The notes under the pieces: generated by a model | Databases searched by the model: none | The model's input: the letters and a program-made list of their open reading frames with translations, nothing else | Told to the model about the DNA's origin: nothing | Origin: a virus | Length of the DNA stretch: 20,047 bases | Reading direction: 5' to 3' (one strand) | Virus record (IMG/VR): IMGVR_UViG_3300025141_001030 | Location: 1 to 20,047 of that record | Position numbers and translations under genes: made by a program | Shown here: one piece after another, positions 15,022-20,047 of the stretch | Layout of the letters: each line of letters starts with the position of its first letter | How positions within the stretch are numbered: position 1 is the stretch's first letter

Positions 15022-15053
15022 TTGCCCTCTTTAATTAGAGGGCTTAACAAAAA
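15022..15053 (+). repeat. Intercistronic hairpin repeat R2
   Basis: GCCCTCT (15024-15030), loop TTAATT, AGAGGGC (15037-15043): a perfect 7-bp stem, followed by TTAACAAAAAA. The 3' arm is the same as in R1, R3 and R4 while the 5' arm differs, yet pairing is kept and even longer. The base of the shared GGGCT lies 14 nt before the ATG at 15059. Confidence 0.75.
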
Positions 15054-15058
15054 ACAAA

Positions 15059-15274
15059 ATGAAAACTAAAACAAAAACATTATATCACGTATTCACGAAT
15101 GGCAACGATGACTGGACTGCTACGCTTAAAGAGGCGCAAGCAATTATATCAGACTGGCACAAAGACGGAGCAACCGAGCTTCGGATTTATGAGGAAACAT
15201 ATACCGACTATGGAAAAGATACAGAGCAAATGACCGAGGATTGCATATATTCACTAGGTAGCTTCCCATCATAA
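15059..15274 (+). CDS. Small hypothetical protein
   Basis: A 71-aa protein beginning MKTKTKTLYHVFTNGNDDWT, with a helical segment (LKEAQAIISDWHKDGATELR) and an acidic, Tyr/Thr-rich C-terminal part. The pattern strand-helix-strand (YHVFTNG, AQAIISDWHKDG, ELRIYEE) suggests a small alpha/beta fold. It has no metal site or membrane span. It sits between hairpins R2 and R3 in the rightward operon. Function not recognised. Confidence 0.7.
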   Translation: MKTKTKTLYHVFTNGNDDWTATLKEAQAIISDWHKDGATELRIYEETYTDYGKDTEQMTEDCIYSLGSFPS

Positions 15275-15276
15275 TC

Positions 15277-15303
15277 AGCCCCACTAATAGAGGGCTTAAC
15301 AAA
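15277..15303 (+). repeat. Intercistronic hairpin repeat R3
   Basis: AGCCC pairs with GGGCT around CACTAATAGA, followed by TTAACAAA. It differs from R1 by loss of one A in the loop. The stem ends 14 nt before the ATG at 15311, and starts two bases after the TAA of the preceding gene. Confidence 0.75.
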
Positions 15304-15310
15304 AACTAAT

Positions 15311-15547
15311 ATGATTATCGATTTAATACAAGACCGACAAGCGGGCGCACCTTATAACGCTAAACAGTTCTACAATCAAGTAATGCAATACTTTGCTACA
15401 GGCTCACCAAACGCACAAGAGATTGCCGAAGCTATGGACAATGGGACAAACGATCATGTGATATACCAACTTTGCAGATACATTGCAGATAATAATTACT
15501 CGAACCATCTGGCGGTATATGTCGATGGACAAGACTGGCTCAATTAA
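15311..15547 (+). CDS. Small helical hypothetical protein
   Basis: A 78-aa protein beginning MIIDLIQDRQAGAPYNAKQF, with helices (YNQVMQYFATGSPNAQEIAE; HVIYQLCRYIADNN) and a C-terminus ending YVDGQDWLN. One Cys; no membrane segment. The helix-turn spacing is not a convincing DNA-binding motif. It lies between hairpins R3 and R4. Function unknown. Confidence 0.7.
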   Translation: MIIDLIQDRQAGAPYNAKQFYNQVMQYFATGSPNAQEIAEAMDNGTNDHVIYQLCRYIADNNYSNHLAVYVDGQDWLN

Positions 15548-15552
15548 CAATC

Positions 15553-15580
15553 AGCCCCAACTAATAGAGGGCTTTAAAAC
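15553..15580 (+). repeat. Intercistronic hairpin repeat R4
   Basis: AGCCC pairs with GGGCT around CAACTAATAGA, the same loop as R1, but the 3' flank is TTAAAAC instead of TTAACAAA. The stem ends 15 nt before the ATG at 15589. It is the last clear copy; the small genes further downstream are separated only by short A-rich gaps. Confidence 0.75.
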
Positions 15581-15588
15581 TAAACCAC

Positions 15589-15741
15589 ATGAACGATAAT
15601 CAACTAAAACATCACGTCTACTGGATTATTAAAACAATCGGCAAGATTGAAAGCTACGAGGATTTTATCAGCCAACCATTATCTAACGAGGTGATGGAGG
15701 ATATAAACGAGCTAGTCAATCATGTCAAAATCAATTACTAA
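15589..15741 (+). CDS. 50-aa hypothetical protein
   Basis: The frame ATG to TAA encodes MNDNQLKHHVYWIIKTIGKI and onward, ending NHVKINY. It is mildly acidic and helical with no membrane span. It fits exactly between hairpin R4 and the next ATG, and the same A-rich ACTAAACCAC precedes the start. Believed real because of this packing and the hairpin placement; no function recognised. Confidence 0.6.
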   Translation: MNDNQLKHHVYWIIKTIGKIESYEDFISQPLSNEVMEDINELVNHVKINY

Positions 15742-15751
15742 CAACTAAACC

Positions 15752-15841
15752 ATGCTAGACTTTCAAATCAAATTGCTCTTATGGATTATAGTGCTAGATG
15801 TAGCCGTAGTCTATGGAGCAAAATTCTTATTCAACTTATAA
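15752..15841 (+). CDS. 29-aa single-span membrane peptide
   Basis: The frame ATG to TAA encodes MLDFQIKLLLWIIVLDVAVV, then YGAKFLFNL. Nearly the whole peptide is a hydrophobic helix with one Asp in the middle. ACAACTAAACC precedes the ATG, almost the same as before the 38-aa gene downstream (ACAACTAAACCC). Together with the 32-aa peptide at the operon start it makes two tiny membrane proteins in one early operon. Function unknown. Confidence 0.55.
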   Translation: MLDFQIKLLLWIIVLDVAVVYGAKFLFNL

Positions 15842-15852
15842 TCAACAACAAA

Positions 15853-16065
15853 ATGAAAACTGAACCATTAAACCTAAAAGAGATATACAGAATGAAACGC
15901 TACTTATTAAACAGAGCTTTCAAACAATACTTTGACACAATTTTTGACAACTTAGACGAAGACGAATGCTTTGAATTAGCAACAGCATATCAGACATTGA
16001 TAAACGACTACACAAATATTACAGAGGAGCAACTTGAAATGCTTCACAAATCAATTAACAACTAA
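15853..16065 (+). CDS. Small helical hypothetical protein
   Basis: A 70-aa protein starting MKTEPLNLKEIYRMKRYLLN. The frame is open upstream, but an earlier start would overlap the 29-aa membrane gene; ATCAACAACAAA before this ATG matches the start context of the operon. Residues are helical and acidic toward the C-terminus (NLDEDECFELATAYQTLIND; ITEEQLEMLHKSINN). No motif recognised. Confidence 0.65.
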   Translation: MKTEPLNLKEIYRMKRYLLNRAFKQYFDTIFDNLDEDECFELATAYQTLINDYTNITEEQLEMLHKSINN

Positions 16066-16069
16066 ACCC

Positions 16070-16186
16070 ATGAAAAAATATACTTGCGAAGAGTGCGGAG
16101 AGAAAACAACCGATAGCCACTACAGAAAAGACGAAAACGAAACAGTCTGCGAGGACTGCTGGCACGAGTACATGTTCAACCTCTAA
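16070..16186 (+). CDS. 38-aa zinc-ribbon protein
   Basis: The frame ATG to TAA encodes MKKYTCEECGEKTTDSHYRK and onward to a second pair in VCEDCWHEY. Four Cys in two CxxC knuckles (residues 6, 9, 27, 30) spaced 17 residues apart make a compact zinc ribbon. Histidines at 17 and 32 are nearby. Single zinc-ribbon peptides in phages can bind nucleic acid or host transcription or translation factors; the target here is unknown. It starts 4 nt after the preceding stop. Confidence 0.7.
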   Translation: MKKYTCEECGEKTTDSHYRKDENETVCEDCWHEYMFNL

Positions 16187-16206
16187 AAACTTTTAATCCC
16201 TATATA

Positions 16207-16383
16207 ATGACTAAGAAAATTTTTCACCTCGAAATCCAAGTGATTGAAACTGGACACTTAACGATTGAGGCTGAGACAATCTTTGAAGCAAAAGAACAAG
16301 CTCGCTATTTATGGCATAGTGGAGCCAAAAAAGTAGGCTCCACAGAATTCAAAGTGCTATCCTCCGGAACTGATACCCTCTAA
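16207..16383 (+). CDS. 58-aa hypothetical protein
   Basis: The frame ATG to TAA encodes MTKKIFHLEIQVIETGHLTI, then EAETIFEAKEQARYLWHSGA, ending SSGTDTL. A strand-strand-helix-strand pattern (HLEIQVIE, HLTIEAE, EAKEQARYLWHSG, TEFKVLSSG) suggests a small compact alpha/beta fold. It is the last plus-strand gene before the convergent junction. No function recognised. Confidence 0.65.
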   Translation: MTKKIFHLEIQVIETGHLTIEAETIFEAKEQARYLWHSGAKKVGSTEFKVLSSGTDTL

Positions 16384-16405
16384 AACGCACGAGGATCGTT
16401 TCTAA

Positions 16406-16464
16406 GCGACTCAATTCCCTAGGTGGCACATTGAGTCGTGCTACCCCCGAAAACGTCGTAGGGA
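16406..16464 (+). ncRNA. Candidate folded RNA / pseudoknot at the convergent junction
   Basis: Three complementary pairs interlock. CGACTCAAT (16407-16415) pairs with ATTGAGTCG (16430-16438), 9 bp. TCCCTA (16416-16421) pairs with TAGGGA (16459-16464), 6 bp. GGTGGCAC (16422-16429) pairs with GTGCTACC (16438-16445), 8 bp with one G.T. The last two nest, and the first then pairs the apical loop with upstream sequence. The one G.T is a G.U only in plus-strand RNA, so the fold would belong to the 3' end of the rightward transcript. No T-run follows. Confidence 0.5.
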
Positions 16465-16470
16465 TAGAAT

Positions 16471-16494
16471 TAGATACCTCTCCGTTGATATCTA
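16471..16494. repeat. Inverted repeat TAGATA/TATCTA
   Basis: TAGATA (16471-16476) and TATCTA (16489-16494) form a 6-bp stem around a 12-nt loop. It lies between the plus-strand pseudoknot candidate and the end of the minus-strand replication operon and may add to a bidirectional 3' structure. Confidence 0.4.
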
Positions 16495-16501
16495 GCTGGC
16501 T

Positions 16502-16525
16502 GTCGGGATTGATTTTCACCCCGAC
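16502..16525 (-). terminator. Weak terminator-like hairpin at the end of the replication operon
   Basis: On the minus strand GTCGGG (16525-16520) pairs with CCCGAC (16507-16502) around a 12-nt loop that contains the TGA stop of the last gene. The stem is GC-rich but no T-run follows, so it would be a poor intrinsic terminator and may only protect the 3' end. Confidence 0.35.
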
Positions 16526-16767
16526 CAAGAAAACGTGTCCGAGTTGATAACTGGCAGCCTATCAAAAAGATTCTTAATGAGCACGTCCGTTTGTTTCACA
16601 AACTTGATGTGAGTCTCGCACTCCACACACTCAGCCCCGATCATGAATGTCCACTTTGGACTAGCTGACCAAGTCGGGTCTTTAAGTAATTGAGGGCGTA
16701 CCGCTATCGGTTTTAGCGTTAGCAGTACATGTACTTCCTTCTTGCATCTGTTGCATTTTAGTTTCAT
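16516..16767 (-). CDS. Zinc-ribbon protein, last gene of the replication operon
   Basis: An 83-aa protein with two CxxC knuckles: C5/C8 (MKLKCNRCKKE) and C47/C50 (AECVECETH), with H53 beside the second. The 38-residue gap contains a Trp/Pro-rich loop (DPTWSASPKWTFM). This is a treble-clef or zinc-ribbon architecture, probably nucleic-acid or protein binding. Its start overlaps the stop of the upstream gene by 4 nt (ATGA), so it is translationally coupled to the replication genes. A role in replication or recombination is suggested by context only. Confidence 0.75.
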   Translation of the reverse strand: MKLKCNRCKKEVHVLLTLKPIAVRPQLLKDPTWSASPKWTFMIGAECVECETHIKFVKQTDVLIKNLFDRLPVINSDTFSWSG

Positions 16768-17087
16768 GCTGTTAGTTCGTTAGATTCTACTTGCTCAACA
16801 AAGGTGCGGAAGATTTTATCATGGTCTTCCATAGATTCGCTCCCGAAATCGTGCTCCATTTCCTGTAGCCCATAAGCCTGAAACAAATGAAACAATCCTC
16901 GCATTTTCTCCATTGCATAATTGGGGTCAAAGCTCCTTTTGTACATTGCGTTACCTCTCGAACAGAAGTAATCATAAATCATAAACAGACTTCTCGCCTT
17001 GTCGTCAGTCATATCAACAACTGATGGAGCGTTCATCATCCTTAGCCCTATCTCCCGCATACTTTCGCTCTTGTGTTCTCTAGCCAT
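16764..17087 (-). CDS. Hypothetical protein of the replication operon
   Basis: A 107-aa, Met-rich, helical protein (MREIGLRMMNAPSVVDMTDD; FDPNYAMEKMRGLFHLFQAY; MEDHDKIFRTFVEQVESNEL). One Cys; no catalytic motif, metal site or span. It follows the primase-helicase by 21 nt, with TTTAATTTTTTAGT before the ATG, and overlaps the zinc-ribbon gene by 4 nt. It may be a helicase partner, but the sequence does not show it. Confidence 0.7.
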   Translation of the reverse strand: MAREHKSESMREIGLRMMNAPSVVDMTDDKARSLFMIYDYFCSRGNAMYKRSFDPNYAMEKMRGLFHLFQAYGLQEMEHDFGSESMEDHDKIFRTFVEQVESNELTA

Positions 17088-17108
17088 ACTAAAAAATTAA
17101 ATTATAAA

Positions 17109-18905
17109 TTATTCATTGTGCCACATGCTTTGCCTGTCTTGATAGTCCTCATGTGATAAGAACTCTCCTTTGTAAAAATACCAATGCCCATACCCCTGAA
17201 AACCGTCAAATCTATCTCGGTCTACCTTGATGCAAAACCTAGCAAGGTCTTCTTTGTCTGGCGTTCCTTCCCCTGAAAACTTCTTATACCTGCCAACTAT
17301 CAAGGCCCACAAAGCTATATTCGCAAGTTGCCCTGTCCCCTCTGCATCGGCCATAGTGAGCTGTTCCGGTGGTCTAACTTCTTTTTGTGATGCCTTCCCG
17401 ATGTGGTGAACTCCGATTATGCAGCAGTTTTTTTTCTCAGCGAAATCTTTGAGAAACTGCGCCAACAGGGCTTGTTCATTGTACTTGTCTTGATCTGAGC
17501 CGCCTCCGCCAATCCGATTAAAATTATCAACTATCAATAAATCTGGCTTGCGCTGCTTGACTATCTGCTCCACCCACTCCCTAGATGCCCCCCTGCCTAC
17601 GTTATCGGGAGCTTCAATAATATCTAAATTCTCATGTGTCTGAGCATCCATACCCTCGATCACCCTATCCAGCTTATCATTGTCTTGATCCACCTCTGTC
17701 GAAGTATACCCCAATACTGCCCTAGCCCTACGCTCAATCAAACTAGCCCCCGTCATCTCTAAAGACAAATAAACAACCTTGCTCCCCTGCTTTGCGTTAT
17801 TCAGGGCAACCGAATACGTAAACTCGGTTTTGCCGGAATTGTAAGTCCCAACGACTAAACCAAATTGTGTCTTTTTGAGCAACGGTAATTTAACAAAAGC
17901 GTGCTCTCCTACGCTCCAGTCTAGTGTTTCGGTTCCGTAATACGCCTTAGCCTGCTGCTTGATGTCATCTATAGAATCGACCTTTACCGCCCCCACGTCA
18001 CTAATGCCGAATTGCTCCCTCATCCATCGCTTGGCTTCTGGAAACGAGCACTTGTTAAAATACATAACCATCTCATAAGTGTCCCCTCGTGGCGGCTTCT
18101 CTGAGAACCTATTGATATAATTCCCCTCGAAACAAATCTTCATCGAGGTTGATTTGCCATCCTCAAACACAACATCTTTCTCGTAGTATACGCCTAGCTT
18201 ATCCAGTACATCAGTGATTGGTATGTCGTGAGCCTCCTGTTTTATTTTCTTTGACTTTAATTTCTCAGGCTTAGGTTCTACGATCTTGGCTGCAAGTATC
18301 TTATCGGCTAAGCCTGGAACTAAATCCTCATACTCATATCCCCTATCAGGTTTACACTTTGAAGATGCCTCGAAGATGTCCTCTAATGTTCCGTCCATCA
18401 TCTGCTCGACCGTTAGTCTAGTCTTAAATAGTTTTTTGTTTTTAAGGTTTGGGCTACCTACGGATCTGAATATTCTGCGTTGGCCATAGATAGATAAATC
18501 CATAGTCTCCAACTTGAGCGTTGTCTTGAATCCTGTAGCCACTGCCCTGTATTGATCAACTGTATCTTCTCTAGGCGGTAGCCCGATGCAGGCACAAGGT
18601 ATCACGATGTGGAATCCCTTGCCCCCTGAGAAGTACGGAGTAGCTATAATCTGATTCTTCCATAGATACTGATATAATTTTTGAGCATCAGTAAATGTTT
18701 TAGCTAAGTCTGTCTCGTGGTCAAAGTCGAAAGCTAGATCCATCACGTAAGGGGAGTGATAATCTTTCTCGGTGTATGTCTCAAGAGATTCAAAAGCTTC
18801 TGTGTCTGGCAAGTACCCCGCTATCGTTTCTGCAACCTTACTTAGCTCAACCATGAGCCGAGGTTCATCGAACTCTATTTTCCTATGTGCAATTTCTCTA
18901 TACAT
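17109..18905 (-). CDS. Fused AEP-type primase and DnaB-like helicase
   Basis: A 598-aa two-enzyme protein for unwinding and priming at the fork. Residues about 1-185 are an archaeo-eukaryotic primase/polymerase palm: D60-F-D62 in MDLAFDFDHE, SGGKGFH at 93-99, and the third motif D136 with GQRRIFRSVGS at 141-151. Residues about 228-300 (VLDKLGVYYE; GDTYEMVMYFNKCSFPEAKR) resemble the second half of a CHC2 primase zinc domain, but with the zinc-binding Cys mostly lost. Residues about 335-590 are a RecA-fold helicase: Walker A GTYNSGKT (353-360), YLSLEM (379-384), Walker B LLIVD (456-460), HH at 500-501, and KVDRDRF near the end. The ATG overlaps the initiator gene's stop (ATGTATAG). Confidence 0.9.
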   Translation of the reverse strand: MYREIAHRKIEFDEPRLMVELSKVAETIAGYLPDTEAFESLETYTEKDYHSPYVMDLAFDFDHETDLAKTFTDAQKLYQYLWKNQIIATPYFSGGKGFHIVIPCACIGLPPREDTVDQYRAVATGFKTTLKLETMDLSIYGQRRIFRSVGSPNLKNKKLFKTRLTVEQMMDGTLEDIFEASSKCKPDRGYEYEDLVPGLADKILAAKIVEPKPEKLKSKKIKQEAHDIPITDVLDKLGVYYEKDVVFEDGKSTSMKICFEGNYINRFSEKPPRGDTYEMVMYFNKCSFPEAKRWMREQFGISDVGAVKVDSIDDIKQQAKAYYGTETLDWSVGEHAFVKLPLLKKTQFGLVVGTYNSGKTEFTYSVALNNAKQGSKVVYLSLEMTGASLIERRARAVLGYTSTEVDQDNDKLDRVIEGMDAQTHENLDIIEAPDNVGRGASREWVEQIVKQRKPDLLIVDNFNRIGGGGSDQDKYNEQALLAQFLKDFAEKKNCCIIGVHHIGKASQKEVRPPEQLTMADAEGTGQLANIALWALIVGRYKKFSGEGTPDKEDLARFCIKVDRDRFDGFQGYGHWYFYKGEFLSHEDYQDRQSMWHNE

Positions 18906-19761
18906 TTTTATTTGGGATTAAGTGTTTATATTCTTTTCCATGTATGGCCGCACCCAGGATCTTGATAGCTAAGTGCATGTCCAAGTCTTCAAGTAAATCT
19001 AAATCTAGCCCCTTAACTGCCGCCTTGCCGAATAGCTCCTGATCTATAATTCCTTTGCCTTCGGGGTTCTGCCATTGCTTCTGCGTTAACCACCACGGCT
19101 CGATTAGTTCTGGGTCTATCTCATCATTCCATCCCTCATCGTTTATCCACGTAGTAGGTAGAGGTACGTACTTTACATTCTGCCATTGGTCGCATCGGTT
19201 CCGTGTTCGCATCGCCTTAACTATTTTAGGTAGCAGGCTACGTTCAAGCTTTAAGAATAAAATTCTTGCCTTCTTCTTTTTTTCCTTCCGTTTATTCAGC
19301 AGCCAATATTCAGCAAAGTCTTCATCAGTCATGAGGTCGGACACTTTCTTTTGTATAGTTTCTTTTGTAAGAGTTTCTTTTGTATCTATCTGTTTAGATA
19401 ACCCCTGACTATCTGTTTGGATAGTTTTTACTATCTGTTTAGATAGTATCTGTTTAGATAGTATCTGTTTAGATACTATCCATTCAGATAGTTTTTTATT
19501 CATGCCATACTCCTTACCTCGCTTAACGATCACATTTTTATCGAGTAGCTTCTTTAAATCTCTTGAGCAATTATGTGCTGCAATGCCTGTCATCTCCTCG
19601 AACTGACTAAGTGAGATCCAATCGGTAGGTTTGCCCCAGCCGTAGGTCTTTCTAAGGATTACCATTATCAAATTAAACTGAGATTGACTTAGTTTACTTT
19701 GAGCTAGTTTTTCTAGTATCGTATGTTTAATCGGAGTTGATTCTTTTGGGAGTTTACGCAT
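18898..19761 (-). CDS. Replication initiator, phage O-protein type (winged helix), with internal origin
   Basis: 287 aa from the ATG at 19761. The frame is open 12 codons further, but those codons fall in the structured leader and the M-R-K-L start fits the family. Residues about 8-95 match the N-terminal domain of lambda O-type initiators: an F/L-N-L-I-M-V-I-L-R-K-T-Y-G-W core, DWISLSQFEEMTGI, then the recognition-helix region AAHNCSRDLKKLLDKNVIVK and GMNKKLSEWI. Residues about 91-125 are encoded by the iterons and repeat S-K-Q-I-L. A basic helical stretch (LNKRKEKKKKARILFLKLER) and an acidic C-terminus follow, where helicase loading would be expected. It binds the iterons in its own gene and should load the DnaB-like helicase of the next gene. 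Confidence 0.88.
   Translation of the reverse strand: MRKLPKESTPIKHTILEKLAQSKLSQSQFNLIMVILRKTYGWGKPTDWISLSQFEEMTGIAAHNCSRDLKKLLDKNVIVKRGKEYGMNKKLSEWIVSKQILSKQILSKQIVKTIQTDSQGLSKQIDTKETLTKETIQKKVSDLMTDEDFAEYWLLNKRKEKKKKARILFLKLERSLLPKIVKAMRTRNRCDQWQNVKYVPLPTTWINDEGWNDEIDPELIEPWWLTQKQWQNPEGKGIIDQELFGKAAVKGLDLDLLEDLDMHLAIKILGAAIHGKEYKHLIPNKNV
19345..19384. repeat. Three direct repeats TTTCTTTTGTA in the origin
   Basis: Identical 11-bp copies at 19345-19355, 19359-19369 and 19374-19384, spaced 14 and 15 bp start to start. One strand is almost all pyrimidine. They adjoin the iterons, where lambda-type origins have the AT-rich unwinding segment. In the protein they encode the T-K-E-T repeats. Confidence 0.65.
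19387..19490. repeat. Replication origin: six palindromic iterons inside the initiator gene
   Basis: Six copies of TATCTGTTTAGATA or close variants, at 19387, 19410, 19432, 19447, 19462 and 19477 (14 bp each). Copies 1, 3, 4 and 5 are identical in the core; copy 2 has one change and copy 6 three. Each is an inverted repeat, TATCT-GTTT-AGATA. The last four are spaced exactly 15 bp, the first three 22-23 bp. Placement inside an O-type gene beside an AT-rich tract is the lambda origin design. Confidence 0.8.
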
Positions 19762-19779
19762 ACAAAAATATATTAAACA

Positions 19780-19863
19780 CAAGTACCCCCTCCACAAAAA
19801 ACTCCACGCATCGTGCGAAGGGGGTGCTTGAATTGAATATAAAATTGTTCATGTTGCGTGGAG
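19780..19863 (-). promoter_or_regulatory. Structured leader of the replication operon
   Basis: Two interleaved stems can form. CTCCACGCA (19802-19810) is complementary to TGCGTGGAG (19855-19863), 9 bp. CAAGTACCCCCT (19780-19791) pairs with AGGGGGTGCTTG (19819-19830), 12 bp with one G.T on the plus strand (A.C on the minus). In the minus-strand leader TGCGTGGAG is followed by six T, then GTGGAGGGGG, so GTGGAG occurs twice and CCTCCAC upstream could pair with either copy. This resembles an attenuator or switch before the initiator gene, or an operator in DNA form. Confidence 0.45.
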
Positions 19864-19879
19864 GTAGTAAGTGCTTCCC

Positions 19880-19907
19880 AATATACAGCTTGGGGTCGTG
19901 AAGTCAA
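19880..19907 (-). promoter_or_regulatory. Promoter of the replication operon
   Basis: On the minus strand TTGACT (19902-19907), a 16-bp spacer, then TATATT (19880-19885). It precedes the structured leader by about 15 bp and the initiator ATG by about 120 bp. The -10 region TATATTGG also partly fits the TAnnTTTG form used by Bacteroidota. Confidence 0.6.
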
Positions 19908-20047
19908 GAGGCTTTAATTCACACACATTTGTTATTTAAACTATTGGCTTAGTGCAGCCATTATTTTAAATGCCCACTACGCCACTTTCCTTCAGTCAAT
20001 ACCAATGAAAGTACCTAGCTAATATGCAGAACAGAACGAACCAGGGC
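19908..20047. other. Right-end sequence without a recognised gene
   Basis: A 140-bp A/T-rich stretch upstream of the replication promoter. Short frames on the plus strand end within a few codons. An ATG at 20024 stays open to the window edge (MQNRTNQG) and might start a rightward gene, but eight codons are not enough to call it. Confidence 0.4.

Noticed and set aside
13982-15580. CRISPR array made of the repeated hairpins
   Set aside because: Copies are separated by whole genes, not by short spacers of constant length.
14512-15580. Intrinsic terminators between the small genes
   Set aside because: The stems are followed by TTAACAAA rather than a T-run, and the genes appear to form one operon.
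16406-16464. Known self-cleaving ribozyme or tmRNA
   Set aside because: No hammerhead core, twister or HDV arrangement, or tmRNA ends could be matched; kept only as an unclassified folded RNA candidate.
19387-19490. CRISPR or simple tandem repeat
   Set aside because: Units are 14-bp palindromes at 15-23-bp spacing inside an initiator gene, which fits origin iterons.
19762-19797. Twelve extra N-terminal codons of the initiator
   Set aside because: They lie in the structured leader arm and are hydrophobic and Cys-rich, unlike O-type N-termini.
1-20047. tRNA genes, insertion sequences, integrase or attachment sites
   Set aside because: No tRNA arm pattern, transposase, recombinase or terminal repeat was found on either strand by reading.

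Overview
The window is a piece of a tailed double-stranded DNA phage genome (Caudoviricetes-type), or of a prophage. It holds a head-packaging and capsid module, a block of lectin-like and beta-rich virion proteins, a cluster of very small early-type genes, and a phage replication module. There are no ribosomal, tRNA, transposase or integrase genes. Base composition is AT-rich. No start codon has a recognisable Shine-Dalgarno sequence. Starts are instead preceded by A/T-rich tracts, very often with TTAA(C/T) about 6-11 nt before the ATG. TGA, TAA and TAG all work as ordinary stops. The missing SD signals fit a phage of Bacteroidota or another SD-poor lineage, but the host cannot be fixed from this window.

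Layout. (1) Positions 1-13088, minus strand: one long, tightly packed late operon. In transcription order it encodes terminase large subunit (lambda gpA type), portal, scaffold, major capsid protein, two beta-rich decoration-type proteins, a 188-aa virion protein, a 115-aa protein, a ConA-like 246-aa protein, a 654-aa protein with two LamG-like domains, a 224-aa protein, a 28-aa mini-copy of that protein's N-terminus, three genes with membrane or coiled-coil features (possibly lysis), and two paralogous short-module proteins. Its promoter (TTGACA-N16-TATGAT) lies so close to the terminase ATG that the first mRNA is predicted to be leaderless. (2) Positions 13089-13655: a non-coding divergent control region with C-runs, inverted repeats and promoters in both directions. 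(3) Positions 13656-16383, plus strand: about ten small genes (29-161 aa). Four of them are preceded by the same intercistronic hairpin at a nearly constant distance from the ATG. (4) Positions 16384-16515: a convergent junction with several interlocking complementary segments that look like a folded RNA. (5) Positions 16516-19761, minus strand: the replication operon. It has an O-type initiator with six palindromic iterons inside its gene (a lambda-like origin), a fused archaeo-eukaryotic-type primase/DnaB-like helicase, and two small genes. (6) Positions 19762-20047: the promoter and a structured leader for the replication operon.

Working together: the initiator should bind the iterons in its own gene and recruit the primase-helicase. 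The plus-strand small genes look like early host-takeover or accessory functions. The long minus-strand operon makes the particle and packages DNA. Not seen here: small terminase, tape measure, most tail genes, endolysin, DNA polymerase and a lysogeny module.
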